Source of the DNA: Candidatus Trichofilum aggregatum
Lineage (GTDB): Bacteria; Chloroflexota; Anaerolineae; Promineifilales; Promineifilaceae
Length of the DNA stretch: 64,000 bases
Direction of reading: 5' to 3'
NCBI GenBank assembly: GCA_016716885.1
Contig: JADJUV010000006.1
Location: 51,367 to 115,366, forward strand
Shown here: positions 43,609 through 53,900 of the stretch, one piece after another
Numbering within the stretch: position 1 is the first letter of the stretch
How the letters are laid out: the number at the start of each line of letters is the position of its first letter
Notes under the pieces: model-generated
Database searches by the model: none
Told to the model about the DNA's origin: nothing
What the model saw: the letters and a program-made list of their open reading frames with translations, nothing else
Made by a program: the position numbers and the translations under genes

Positions 43609-44461
43609 GGGCGTCTCGTCGTGAACCATAACGATAGGTATAAACTTTGGTGATTTCGGCCCCAAAGAAGATCAATTGGGCCGAATAATAGACCCATAGC
43701 AACAAAACAATGAGAGAACCAGCCGCGCCATAGGCTGAACCCGCCCCGCTCTTAGCCAGATAAAAACCGATGAGGGCTTTACCTACCATAAAAAGCACGG
43801 CTGTTACCAGACCACCCACGCCAACATCGCGCCAGGTGACGCGTGTATCGGGTAAGTAGCGGAACATCAGGGCAAAGAGGGGGGCCATAATAAGCAGTGA
43901 GGTGATCCAATCGAGCAGGGGCAGGGCCAGGCCAACCAGGGCAATATTGTCTGCCAACACCTGATTAATGGCGGTAATGGCGGTGCTGATGACCAACGAA
44001 ACCAGGAGCAGGAAACCCACTGTTAATACCATAGCCAGAGAAATCAGTCGCTTTTGGATGGTGTACCAGATACCGGCATCCGGAGCCCGTTTGATCTGCC
44101 AGATGGTGTTGAAGGCGTCCTGGAGTTGGGCCAACACCTGAGAAGCGCCCCACATCAATATCACGATGCCAATGACGGTCGCGGCCGCGCTGGTTCCGGG
44201 ACGGCTCACGCTGGCAATCATGTCGGCCAGGGCTTCGGCCACCTCTGCACCAGCGGTGTCTTCGATTTGGGCGACGATTTCGCTTTGGGCCTGCGTGCGA
44301 CCAATCACCAGCCCGGTGATACCGATGGCGATGACTAGCAGCGGGGCAATGGAGAAGAGGGTGTAATAAGCTAACGCGGCCGCGAGTCGGGACACCTTAT
44401 CTTCCCCATACGCTTTGGCCGCATCACTAAGCAACTTGAAGATACTCTTGGCTGTTTCCAT
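43592..44461 (-). CDS. YihY/BrkB-family inner membrane protein
   Basis: The 289 residues have six membrane segments. The family marks are AAALAYYTLFSIAPLLVIAI near residue 27, NTIWQIKRAPDAG and GSAYGAAGSLIVLLLWVYYSAQLIFFGAE near the end. Members were once called ribonuclease BN but are membrane proteins of uncertain function. The gene lies 22 bases downstream of the LVIVD surface protein on the same strand and overlaps the next gene. The three genes are likely one transcript. Confidence 0.92.
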   Translation of the reverse strand: METAKSIFKLLSDAAKAYGEDKVSRLAAALAYYTLFSIAPLLVIAIGITGLVIGRTQAQSEIVAQIEDTAGAEVAEALADMIASVSRPGTSAAATVIGIVILMWGASQVLAQLQDAFNTIWQIKRAPDAGIWYTIQKRLISLAMVLTVGFLLLVSLVISTAITAINQVLADNIALVGLALPLLDWITSLLIMAPLFALMFRYLPDTRVTWRDVGVGGLVTAVLFMVGKALIGFYLAKSGAGSAYGAAGSLIVLLLWVYYSAQLIFFGAEITKVYTYRYGSRRDAHDTAG

Positions 44462-44483
44462 AATTTTGTGATGTCAGATTGAA

Positions 44484-47123
44484 TTATTGTCTGGGTATAA
44501 ACGGCAAATAGATTAACTGCTGGGGCAGCAGAAAAGCAAATGAACCGGGCTGGCAAATGCCGATGGTGATCTGATTAGTCAGCAAGTTATGATTGTAAGT
44601 TGACGGCGGCACACAGGTCGCGGCCGCGTCCGGCCAACCATCACCATCCCAGCGCCCCAGATACATCTCTGTCTCATTAAACCGGTTCCCCAGGTCCAGA
44701 TTAGAATAACGCATGGTCACTGCCACCGGCTCAGCAAAGGTGAAATTGGGTAACCAGGTACCATTCTCGTACACTGCCAGATCAAAATTATGACCGATGG
44801 TGGATAAGCTGAGGCTATTCAAGGTAAGCAAAGTCGGGGTTATCACCACATTCACACTCGTTGTCACCGCACCCACCGGAAACACAAATTGGGTAGGCAA
44901 TCCCTGAGTATCGGTGTAAATGAGCGTCGCGGCCGCGTTCTCATTCAATGTTACCATCACCGGGGCAGGCACGACGACAAAATCCAGCCCCACCACCGAT
45001 GGCCCTACCGTTACAGCCTGGTTCGCCGGGCTAAAACGGAAGTTGGGCAAGGTCGGGGTAAGCGTAAACACACCACCCACAAAACCCGTCAGGTCATAGG
45101 TTCCGCCAACGGTTGTTGTTGCGCTCAACCCATTGCTGGCCTGGATAATAACACCACTTTGCGGCACACCAACATGATCGGCCACGCGGCCGCTGATGGT
45201 GTACGACTCCTGCACCACCGCCATCCCCCCACTTAGATCCGCCAGCCACAGCTTATCGCCGGCCAATGTTACCCCACGAGCCGTGCCGCCCGTATCCAGG
45301 TAAGCCATTTCCTGGGGATTGGCCGGGTCGGTCACATCAAACACCCGTAACCCTTTGGTGCTCGCGGCCGCGAACAATCGGTGATCCTGAAGCACTAACC
45401 GGTAAGCCCAACCCCCAGTATTGGCCGTCGCCAACAGAACCGGCGTAGCGGGTGTGCTAATATCCAAAATCGCCACATACCCATTGAGAGCGGCTACATA
45501 GGCTACATCCTGCGCCACAACAACCCCCACCGACTGCCCGGCAGGAACATAAAAGCCCACTTCCACAGGCTGAGAAGGGGTACTTACATCAATGACCCGC
45601 ACCCCCTGGGCCTGATCCGCCACATAAGCATAATTGCCTTGCAAAGACACATCCCAGGCTTCGCCCGGCGTATCATAAAAACCAACCAGGGTAGGATTCG
45701 TTGGATTGGTCAGACTTAAAATGCGTAGCCCTTTGTCACCATCGGCCACATAGGCCCGGTTATCGCGAATAACGAGCCGATGCGCGTTGCCTGGGGTGTC
45801 ATAAAAACCCACCACCGTCGGTTGAGCCGGATTGCTGATATTCAAAATGCGAATGCCACCCACGTCCCCCGCGGCAACATAGGCATACGAACCATTGAGG
45901 ACAATTTGTTCGGCATTATCGGGCATGGGAATAAGAGTGCCGGGCACAGGCAAAGCTGGATTGCTGATGTCAATTACCTGCACGCCTGACCAATCAGCCA
46001 CATAAGCCACGGAGCCATTCACTGCCACATCCTGTGCTCGATTGGTGACTTCGTATTGTCCTAAGGGCACAATAGAAAACGGATTAAACACATTGTAAAT
46101 CCGCAGACCACCCATCTCGTCCGCCACATAAGCCAGGTTATTCTGTAAGGCGATGCCCCAGGCCGTGCCAGGTGTATCCACGTAGCTGGTCAGGGTTGGG
46201 GCATTGGGGTTGCTCACATCCATAATGCGTAACCCACCGTTCCGATCTGCCAGATAGACATAATCGCCCGATACGGCCAGATCAGCGCCGGAGCCGGGCA
46301 ATGACGTATGGCTATTAGCCGACGGGTTCGCCGGATCATTCACATTGATGATGCTTAGATAGCCGTTACATTCGCTGGCACAGTTGGTCTGAATAACGTA
46401 AGCATGAACCCCCTGAATGGCGACTCCCCGTGCCCAACCCGGTGTCGCCAGTATACCTACCGGGTTTATCTGATTGGGGTTGTTCACGTTCAGCAGACGT
46501 AAATTGCCAAAGTCGGCCGCCACATAAAGTAAGTTACCACCCAGAGCCAGGTTGTACGCGGGAGCATTCAGAATGTATTGGCCTAACCAGGTGGGCGCAA
46601 GTGGGTTACTTATATCCAGGGCGGTAACGCGGCCATAGGGGGCGCCAAAAAGGGTCTCGGCCAGATAAGCGGTGGGGCCGCTAACAACGACGGCTTGAAT
46701 TTGGCCGGTGGTGGTGTAGGTGCTGAGGTAGGTGGGGTTGGCCGGATTTTGAATATTAAACAGGTGTAAGCCAGATTCCGCGGCCGCGACATAAGCCACA
46801 TTTCCCGCCACAACCACATCCGTCGCCAGGGCCGGTAATGAAGCATACCCTAGCCGGGTGGGTGTGTACGGATTCGTTACATCCAGCAAAGCCAGCTCTG
46901 CGCCTAAACCGGCATAGGCCACCGTACCACTGATGAACACGGCATCGGCCAGCCCCCCAATGTGCCCCACTTCGGTCATGTTTTGGGCCGCGGCCGCGCC
47001 AGAAAACAGGGATGCCTCAACCGGTTGCGGCCGCTGGGCCTGTAACCAGCCACCCCAAAAACCCATCAGCCCCAAAGCCCCAAACCCACTCAATAACAGC
47101 GCCCACACATTTCGTTTAACCAT
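44484..47123 (-). CDS. LVIVD-repeat beta-propeller surface protein with YLPFI C-terminus
   Basis: After a signal segment (WALLLSGFGALGLMGFWGGWL), the 879 residues contain about a dozen LVIVD repeats of about 43 residues, each like AYVADWSGVQVIDISNPALP. They form one or two beta-propellers outside the cell. Near residue 660 comes a carboxypeptidase-regulatory-like module (YTISGRVADHVGVPQSGVII), then another beta domain. The C-terminus is QQLIYLPFIPRQ. That end resembles the end of the M36 protease (TYLPLIVKP) and a linker in the giant protein (IYLPIIYTP). Five or more GCGGCCGC copies occur, mostly encoding Ala-Ala-Ala. Confidence 0.88.
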   Translation of the reverse strand: MVKRNVWALLLSGFGALGLMGFWGGWLQAQRPQPVEASLFSGAAAAQNMTEVGHIGGLADAVFISGTVAYAGLGAELALLDVTNPYTPTRLGYASLPALATDVVVAGNVAYVAAAESGLHLFNIQNPANPTYLSTYTTTGQIQAVVVSGPTAYLAETLFGAPYGRVTALDISNPLAPTWLGQYILNAPAYNLALGGNLLYVAADFGNLRLLNVNNPNQINPVGILATPGWARGVAIQGVHAYVIQTNCASECNGYLSIINVNDPANPSANSHTSLPGSGADLAVSGDYVYLADRNGGLRIMDVSNPNAPTLTSYVDTPGTAWGIALQNNLAYVADEMGGLRIYNVFNPFSIVPLGQYEVTNRAQDVAVNGSVAYVADWSGVQVIDISNPALPVPGTLIPMPDNAEQIVLNGSYAYVAAGDVGGIRILNISNPAQPTVVGFYDTPGNAHRLVIRDNRAYVADGDKGLRILSLTNPTNPTLVGFYDTPGEAWDVSLQGNYAYVADQAQGVRVIDVSTPSQPVEVGFYVPAGQSVGVVVAQDVAYVAALNGYVAILDISTPATPVLLATANTGGWAYRLVLQDHRLFAAASTKGLRVFDVTDPANPQEMAYLDTGGTARGVTLAGDKLWLADLSGGMAVVQESYTISGRVADHVGVPQSGVIIQASNGLSATTTVGGTYDLTGFVGGVFTLTPTLPNFRFSPANQAVTVGPSVVGLDFVVVPAPVMVTLNENAAATLIYTDTQGLPTQFVFPVGAVTTSVNVVITPTLLTLNSLSLSTIGHNFDLAVYENGTWLPNFTFAEPVAVTMRYSNLDLGNRFNETEMYLGRWDGDGWPDAAATCVPPSTYNHNLLTNQITIGICQPGSFAFLLPQQLIYLPFIPRQ

Positions 47124-47320
47124 ATGAAGAATCCATCAACACCCGAAAACTTAGCCCTTGGGTCAGTGAATAAGAAACGGATTTTGGCCCCCTGGCCTAG
47201 ATTTTACCCATATAGAGTAATCTACCAATTCTTTCTCACCAGTACCACACAAACCCCACCACCTGCAACCATTCGCCCAATTGCCCCTCGTATAGCTTTA
47301 CAGAACTCATTGGCAAATTT

Positions 47321-47460
47321 AGTCGGAAGACCCATCCCCCTGCCCCCTTCCCGGCGGGAAGGGGGAAATACCAGGAGTGCCGGTTTTCGAGCGCGGCCGC
47401 GCTCGAAAACCGGCACTTTAGAAAGTTCCCCGCCCCTGGGGGCAGGGTTAGGGGTGGGGG
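47321..47460. repeat. Shoulder repeat with perfect 40-nt palindrome insert
   Basis: The left shoulder AGTCGGAAGACCCATCCCCC plus CCCCTTCCCGGCGGGAAGGGG (to 47365) and the right shoulder CCCCGCCCCTGGGGGCAGGG (47428-47447) frame a perfect palindrome at 47377-47416. Its 20-nt arms start GTGCCGGTTTTCGAGCGCGG, with no loop. The centre is GCGGCCGC. The same shoulders frame a different palindrome at 61789-61901. Confidence 0.75.
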
Positions 47461-47529
47461 AAGCCCAGGTATGCCATCGTTCTAGATTTGCCCCTCATTT
47501 AGGAACTAAGGATACACACGGAAATTACT

Positions 47530-47558
47530 TTGACAATCTGACAGGCAACGTCTATAAT
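47530..47558 (+). promoter_or_regulatory. Consensus sigma-70 promoter of rplU-rpmA-rpmE
   Basis: TTGACA at 47530-47535, spacer of 17 nt, TATAAT at 47553-47558. This is a perfect housekeeping promoter 95 nt before rplU. Confidence 0.9.
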
Positions 47559-47614
47559 TCTGCTCCGTTGTCAATCAGCCATTGAAAGATAACATGCTTT
47601 AGAAAGATTTTGAC

Positions 47615-47641
47615 CGGCATCCATAAGATGCCGTTTTTTTT
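47615..47641 (+). promoter_or_regulatory. Leader hairpin (attenuator-like) before rplU
   Basis: CGGCATC-CATAA-GATGCCG (47615-47633) with T8 (47634-47641) has the form of an intrinsic terminator, placed in the 5' leader. It overlaps the ribosome site GGAGG at 47642-47646. A ribosomal-protein (L21-type) leader control is plausible. Confidence 0.7.
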
Positions 47642-47652
47642 GGAGGTAGGCC

Positions 47653-47970
47653 TTGTACGCAATCGTGGAATCCGGTGGTCGGCAATATCGCGCCGAAGCA
47701 GGTCACAGCTTCAGTGTCGAGAAGTTAACCCACGAGGTGGGAACGCAAATTGAGCTGAGCAATGTCTTGCTCTTAGCAAACGGTGATGACGTTATGGTGG
47801 GCCAACCCCATGTTGCTGGGGCAACTGTTAAAGCAACAGTTGTGGAGCAATATCGGGGCAAGAAAATTTTCGTCTGGAAATACAAGCCCAAGAAACGGTC
47901 TCGTCGTCGCATGGGGCATCGTCAAAGCTATACCCGCCTCCGTATAGATGAAGTGGTTTACGCCGCTTAA
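47653..47970 (+). CDS. rplU: 50S ribosomal protein L21
   Basis: The 105-residue length and the L21 marks (YAIVESGGRQYRAE, KIFVWKYKPKKRSRRRMGHRQ, YTRLRIDEV) are complete. L21 binds 23S rRNA in the large subunit. The start is TTG at 47653, set by GGAGG at 47642-47646 and by homology at Tyr2. rpmA follows after 79 bases, and rpmE overlaps it. A perfect promoter and a leader hairpin precede the gene. Confidence 0.97.
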   Translation: MYAIVESGGRQYRAEAGHSFSVEKLTHEVGTQIELSNVLLLANGDDVMVGQPHVAGATVKATVVEQYRGKKIFVWKYKPKKRSRRRMGHRQSYTRLRIDEVVYAA

Positions 47971-48049
47971 ATACAGACTGAAGTAGCCGGGGTGTTGGCA
48001 AGAACAGGCAAAGTCCTGTCTCCTGGATACGCAGAAAGGAGCTTAAAAC

Positions 48050-48319
48050 ATGGCACATAAAAAAGGTAGCGGTTCGACCCGTAATGGCCGCGATAGTAAT
48101 GCCCAACGGTTGGGTGTCAAAATTTATGGTGGACAACAGGTTCAGCCTGGACACATCATCATCCGCCAAAAAGGCACCAACGTAAAACCCGGCAACAATG
48201 TAGGATTGGGCCGTGATTACACCATTTATGCCCTCATTGAAGGGCAGGTAAAGTTTGAAACGAAACATGGCCGTAAACATGTAAGTGTTTACCAGACAGA
48301 AGAGGTGCAAGTCGCATGA
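48050..48319 (+). CDS. rpmA: 50S ribosomal protein L27
   Basis: The 89 residues start MAHKKGSGSTRNGRDSNAQR, the flexible N-terminus that reaches the peptidyl transferase centre. GLGRDYTIYALIEGQVKF follows. The protein begins directly with the mature AHKKG sequence and has no cleaved Firmicutes-type leader. The stop overlaps the next start by 4 nt (ATGA), so L27 and L31 are translationally coupled. Confidence 0.97.
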   Translation: MAHKKGSGSTRNGRDSNAQRLGVKIYGGQQVQPGHIIIRQKGTNVKPGNNVGLGRDYTIYALIEGQVKFETKHGRKHVSVYQTEEVQVA

Positions 48320-48765
48320 AAGAAGGCATTCATCCCACCTGGTATCCTGAAGCCAAAGTCATCTGCAACGGCGAAGTTGTGATGGTTGTTGGGGCCACCA
48401 AACCGGAAGTCCATGTGGAAATCTGGTCTGGTAATCATCCGTTCTTCACCGGTCAGACCCGTTTGTTAGACACCGAAGGACAGGTTGACCGCTTCATGCG
48501 CCGTTTGCAGGTTCGTGAGCAGATTTTAACCTCTCAAGAAGTGCAAAAAGAGCAGGTTGATCCCACCCGTTGGTCCGTAGATACGATGTCTATCGGTACA
48601 CGCGCTGAAAATGCGTTGCGGGAAGCGGGATTGACAACCGTGGGCGATGTTTTGCAGAAATTGCAGAATGACGGCGACGATGCTTTGTTGGCTTTGCCCG
48701 GCATTGGCCAGAAAGCGCTCATTGATGCGAAACGGTTCTTACGGGCCGAAGGTTTGATTGACTAA
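48316..48765 (+). CDS. rpmE: 50S ribosomal protein L31 (Cys-free) fused to an RNA polymerase alpha-CTD-like domain
   Basis: Residues 1-70 are L31: MKEGIHPTWYPEAKVICNGE, TKPEVHVEIWSGNHPFFTG and VDRFMRR. The zinc CxxC pairs are lost: only one Cys remains (VIC), and the other positions are Asn, Ala or Trp. Residues about 85-149 form a second domain, MSIGTRAENALREAGLTTVG, then LLALPGIGQKALIDAKRFL. This is a close match to the helix-hairpin-helix C-terminal domain of the RNA polymerase alpha subunit. The fusion adds about 80 residues to a normally 66-90-residue protein. Its role is unknown; tethering to DNA, rRNA or transcription machinery is conceivable. It is last in the operon and followed by a strong terminator. 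Confidence 0.9.
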   Translation: MKEGIHPTWYPEAKVICNGEVVMVVGATKPEVHVEIWSGNHPFFTGQTRLLDTEGQVDRFMRRLQVREQILTSQEVQKEQVDPTRWSVDTMSIGTRAENALREAGLTTVGDVLQKLQNDGDDALLALPGIGQKALIDAKRFLRAEGLID

Positions 48766-48805
48766 AGCCTGACGCTTCGTTAACCTCTAATTTATGGCAA
48801 TTGAG

Positions 48806-48838
48806 AAGACAGACACGGCAACGTGTCTGTCTTTTTTT
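48806..48838 (+). terminator. Terminator of the ribosomal protein operon
   Basis: AAGACAGACAC (48806-48816) and GTGTCTGTCTT (48823-48833) pair perfectly and are followed by a T run ending at 48838. Confidence 0.93.
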
Positions 48839-48866
48839 GTGTTTTATCGTCGCCTCTATTTTTCTC

Positions 48867-48967
48867 CTATAGCTGTTCAGATAATCATTTGGGGTCTTTG
48901 TTTGTAGTGCCCGCTTTAGCGGTCAAAGCGGTCACTACAAACAAAATCTTTTTCTTGAAAGCTATAG
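48867..48967. repeat. Inverted-repeat element family C, copy 2
   Basis: Ends CTATAGCT and AGCTATAG, interior GTTTGTAGTG / GTCACTACAAAC stem, matching the element at 39207-39310. Its right end supplies the stop codon (TAG at 48964-48962 on the minus strand) of the neighbouring MFS gene. Confidence 0.78.
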
Positions 48968-50373
48968 CGACGGCTCCCTGGAAGGTTTAGCCAGGTTACG
49001 CGCCAGGCGCACCGTCACAACAAGAAAGATAACCATGCCTAACAGACGCCCTGCGGCACTCAGGCCAAAAATCAACTGAAAGCTAACCGCATCGGCCAGG
49101 TAACCGCCGAGCAAGGGACCTACAACGGCACTGGTGAAAGCGACAGTTTGGTAGAGGGCGACGGCCCGCGGCCGCGACTGTTCCGGCGTCATTTCCAACA
49201 ACAAGTTAAAGTTCGACAGGTTGTACCCGGCCCAAATAAATCCCCCTAACATGTTAATCAACCCTACCTGCCAGGGAGCCGTTATAAACATCCAGGCAAA
49301 GGGCAAAATCGGAATCGTAAAGCCACACACCACCTGCACCCACACCGCCCCTTCTGATCCAACATCCGGCCAAAAAACCATTGTCCAAACAAGGCTGTGA
49401 AACTACTCACCGCCGCCAAGGCGCCAATAGTGCTCGTTCCAGCATTAAATTGACGCACCAGATAAACATTGAAGAATGGCGCGGCGACCTGCAAGGCTAT
49501 CCCCCAGACAAACGCACTAACAACCAGTCCCAAAAACGGCACATTTTGCCGTAACAGACGGCGTGTATCCCCCCGTCGGTGGGGCGGATTTTGCCTGGTG
49601 CTTAATGGTGGCTCGCTGATACGGTGGAAGGAAAGGGTGCTAATGGTCCCAAAAATAAACGCGCTAAAAAAAACGGCCTGATAACCCAGATAAGGGTGAC
49701 CTCCCAACCCATTAAGCTGCCGGATGATCAGTCCGGCCAATGGGGCTACCAATAGCGCCGCGATGCCCATCGTCGTGTTACGACTACCAAAGTAGCGGCC
49801 GCGCATAAAATCCGGCACGATGTCCGCCACCATAGAGGTCCAGGCCGGGTTGCTAAAGTTAAACAAAAACGCCCGCAACCCATTCAAAACGATGATGAGC
49901 ACAATGCCCCACATAGGCTCACCAATAAAAAAAGGGAAAAGTGCCAGAAGTAGGAGCATTAATCGCCCCCCCACCCCTGTATACCAGACGACAATGCCTT
50001 TCCGTTGGCCCTGTATCTCCACCAACCGTGCTCCGGGGAACAAGGCCATGGCACCGAGCAAATTGCCCAAGGCTGTCAACCAGCCCACTTGCCCATTGCT
50101 GGCTCCATAGGCCAGGGCAAAGAGAGGGATAAAACTAAGGTGGAAGTTTTCGCTGATGGCGGCAAAAAGACCATCTATCCAGAAGTAACGTAGGGTGCGA
50201 ATAGCAGGTTGCGCCAGTGGTTCACTGGCTTGTTGGGCCAGGCTCCGGTCAATGGGGCGCACCAACAGATACCAGTTCCAGCGATGCGGCCGCAAATGAT
50301 CGACCGCCGCACTCATACGTCGCTGAATGATGACCCCTTGTGTCGGTTGCCGTTCTTTTTCCTCAGTTGACAT
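48962..50373 (-). CDS. MFS permease, split by one-base frameshift
   Basis: Two frames, 50373 to about 49350 and 49381 to 48962, make one 12-helix MFS protein of about 470 residues. The motif-A region FFGRMLDQKG is cut at the frameshift; adding one base to the C4 run at 49348-49351 (G4 on the coding strand) gives DQKGAVWVQVV and joins both parts. A long N-terminal tail (about 50 residues, charged) precedes the first helix. The substrate is unknown. The last codons and the stop lie inside repeat element C, which suggests the element defined the present 3' end. Confidence 0.82.
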
Positions 50374-50728
50374 AAAACAAATACCTCGTCCTCAATACTT
50401 AATTTTGGCCCTTCCCCCGCCTAAGCGTAACATCTGATTCCCCAAAAACGCAACCCGAAAACCGAACCCTTAGGAACAAGGATTAAATAACTTGCGGAAC
50501 TGAAAGGAGAGATTCGACCAACTTTACCCAACTCCTTGGTAGATTGAGTCGGAAGACCATCCCCCTGACGATTCCCGGAGGGAAGGGGTGATCCGTACTT
50601 CCCCCATCATCACCTCTCAATCGTAAGGGCTTCGCCGCTTTGCCGTAGGTGAACGCTCAAGAAAGGCTGTTATGGATTGTGCTATACTAACGACATAAGG
50701 AATGACATTTCAATCGAGGAGAGAAATT
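50374..50728. repeat. Intergenic region with partial element B copy and small-gene promoter
   Basis: The left terminal repeat of element B (AGGATTAAATAAC at 50479-50491) is followed by its interior words GTCGGAAGACC and ATTCCCGGAGGGAAGGGG (about 50540-50587). The right terminal repeat is missing. A TATACT at 50683-50688 and ribosome site GAGGAGA at 50716-50722 lead into the next gene. Confidence 0.6.
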
Positions 50729-50977
50729 ATGACTCCGAGTATGACAACAAACTCCTTACCTGATTTTGAAACCATTTTTCACCAGATTATCGGGCAGACA
50801 ATGGGCGACATTAACAGTCCGTACGGCGAAGAATGGCTTCCTGCGGACCTGGTTCAGGCAGATAACAACCAGCATCTCTTGCTTGAGGCTCTACAAACCA
50901 GTCAATCGCGTCATTATAACCAGCGTGAGTCACAACTATGGGACAGTCTCAAGCGGAAACTGAGCCAGACAGTATAA
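50729..50977 (+). CDS. Small hypothetical protein upstream of the alpha-2-macroglobulin gene
   Basis: From ATG 50729 the frame gives 82 residues with a good ribosome site. It is acidic-polar (DFETIFHQIIGQTMGDINSP, HLLLEALQTSQSRHYNQRE), without signal peptide or known domain, and probably alpha-helical. It ends only 12 bases before the macroglobulin-like gene on the same strand, so they are likely co-transcribed. I do not recognise it. Confidence 0.6.
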   Translation: MTPSMTTNSLPDFETIFHQIIGQTMGDINSPYGEEWLPADLVQADNNQHLLLEALQTSQSRHYNQRESQLWDSLKRKLSQTV

Positions 50978-50989
50978 GAGGAACCTATC

Positions 50990-53900
50990 ATGACAAAACG
51001 TACCCTATCACTCACCCGGCTTCTAGCCATATGCCTGATCATTATTTTTGTTCTGGCGGCCTGCCGGAAAAAGGATGAAGCCACCCCAGCGCCACAACCA
51101 ACGAATACGACCGCGGCCGCGACGCCTCGTCCTACCGCCACTCCCCGCCCCGTCACCACCCCCGCCCCCATCAGCAACCAATCGGTTGACCCCGCCGACA
51201 TAGACTGGGCGCCCCAGGTTGTTTACAGCAGCCCCCTGCCCGGCGAAGAAACCACCCTGGATGGGGCCATCACCATTCGTTTTGACCAACCGATGGATCG
51301 CGCTTCCGTTGAAGCCGCCTTCGCCATCACCGAAGAACAAGGGGACGCCCAGGCCGTGCGAGGCAACTTCACCTGGACCCGCGACGATACCGTCATCTTT
51401 ACCCCAGCCAACAATTTGGATCGCCAACAACGTTACCGGGTGCAAATCGGCACGCGTGCCCAGGGACTCAACGGCCAAACGCTTGAAGGCCCCGTCTTAC
51501 TCAACCTGGAAACCGTCGGTTTCATTGCCGTTAGCCAGGTCATTCCCGATACCGACACCGACAATGTGCAGACCGATAGTGCCATTACCGTCCTGTTCAA
51601 TCGGCCCATCGTCCCCCTCACCGCCACCGGCCAACAGGCGAATCTACCTCAACCCCTCACCTTCACCCCTCCGCTTGATGGCACGGGTGAATGGGTTTCT
51701 ACTAGCGTCTACCGCTTCGTACCCGATGCCCCGTTGGATGGAGCGACGACTTATCGCGTCACCGTCAACGAGGGGTTAGAAGATGTTGTGGGGGGCTTGT
51801 TGGCAGAGGATTACACCTGGAGTTTCACCACCGTAGACCCCAGCGTTGTCTCTATGGCGCCAGTCAATAATAGCGAAGGCATAACCCTGGAGAGTGGTTT
51901 TGCCGTGCAGTTCAACATGCCGATGGATCGGGCCAGTACCGAAGGGGCCATCACCCTTTCCCCCGCCACCGATGTCGAGTTCACCTGGACCGATGAAGAC
52001 CGTACCGTTCTCATCACCCCGACTGCTCGCCTAGAGCTAGACACTGATTACACCTTGAGTGTCGCTACCTCAGCCCAGTCAGCCAATGGCAACGCCTCGT
52101 TGGATCGGCTCACCCGTAGCAATTTCAGCACCATCCCGTTCCCAGCGGTCGTATCCACGTATCCCGAAGATGGCGAACTGATCGAAGTAGCCTGGTTTTA
52201 CAGTGTAGGCATCAATTTTGCCTCGCTGATGGTGGAACAGACATTGGTGGACAAGATCATCATTGAACCAGCCCCTGACCCGGAACGTGTGCGTACTGAT
52301 TTTTATGGGCAGGGCATGAATGTCATCTTCCCCGTCCAACCTGACACAACCTATGTGGTGACAGTTCCCGGTACAGCGGCGGATCCCTATGGCAACACGC
52401 TCGGCGAAGATTACGTCTTCTCCTTCACCACAACCCCTCTGCCCCCGGTTGTCACCCTGAATCTGCCTTTCTATCTGAGCCAGTTGACCACCAGCTACCC
52501 CACCAATATCGAAGTGGCTTATCGCAGTACCGGTCAGGTCAATGTGGCCTTATATGATTTAGGGTTGCCCATTAGTTATCTCAATGACAATTACATCGTC
52601 AACCAGGATGATTTTGTACCCGGAACACCAACCCGCACCTGGGAGTTTCCGGTGGAGAGAAGCGACGCGGCCGCGATATTAGAAGTTCCTTTAGCCGATG
52701 GTGACACCCTACCCACCGGCGTTTACCTCGTCACTGCCGAGTCCAACGAACCAATAACGGACCCCTATGGCCGTTACTGGCAAAACCAGCGTAATCTAGT
52801 CGTCGTGGCCGACACCAATCTGGTGGTAAAAGAAACCTTTGGCACTGTGCATGTATGGGCCACCGATTTAGCTACCGGCGAACCAGTCAGCGGCCGCGTC
52901 ATCACCCTCTACAACAATCTCAACACCGAAGTCGGTCAGGCCACCACCGATACCAACGGTTTTGCCCGTATCCCTTACACCACCCCACAAGATAACTACT
53001 TGTCCGGCGTGATCGCCGTCAGCAATGCCCCTGGTGAAGTGGGTTTTGGCGTGGGGGCCAGCGATTGGGATATTAATGTCAATCCTTACCAGTTTGGCTT
53101 ACAAAATATCAACGTCAACGATGAAATACCGACTATCTTCTATCTTGTTACCGACCGCCCCATCTACCGACCTGGCGACACGGTAGCTTTCCGGGGTATC
53201 CTGCGCGACCAGAACTATGGCCGTTATGATGTCAGCGGCCGCGACACCGTTGATCTACAACTTATCTCCTACAACTACTACGAAGGCAGTGAAATCGAGA
53301 CCATTCGCCTGGAACCTGAGGTGGATAGTAACGGGAACTTCAGCGGCGAATTTGTGGTGCCGGAAGATTGGCCTTTAGGCACGTATGCCTTTATCTCCGA
53401 TGAACAAACGCTCCAGGGAGAACGCTCCTTCACCGTGGCCGAATATCGCGCCCCGGAATTCCTGGTCTCGGTGACATCCGAAACAACGGATATAGCGCGT
53501 GGTGAAACCGTAGACATGACCATTGAAGCCAGCTACTTCTTCGGCGGCCCCGCCACCGACCTGACAGTAAACTGGAACATCACTGCCGAACGGTACTTCC
53601 TGCCCTGGGAAGGCCCCTACTATAGCTTCAGCGACGACGAATATTTCTTCTACTACTTTGATCCCTTTGGGCCGTTTGGTGGGACGCAATATCTGCTCAA
53701 CGGCGAAGGCACGACGGATGCCAACGGGCAACTTACCGTGACTATACCCGCCGATGCCCTGGACATCCTGGAAGAGGGGAGCTGGAAAGTGACGCTGGAA
53801 GCCACGGTGTATGATCTGAGTGAGTTTCCGGTATCAGCCAAGGCGAGTGTCAATCAGCACGCGGCCGCGACCTATGTCGGCATCTCCCCGGCTGATTATC

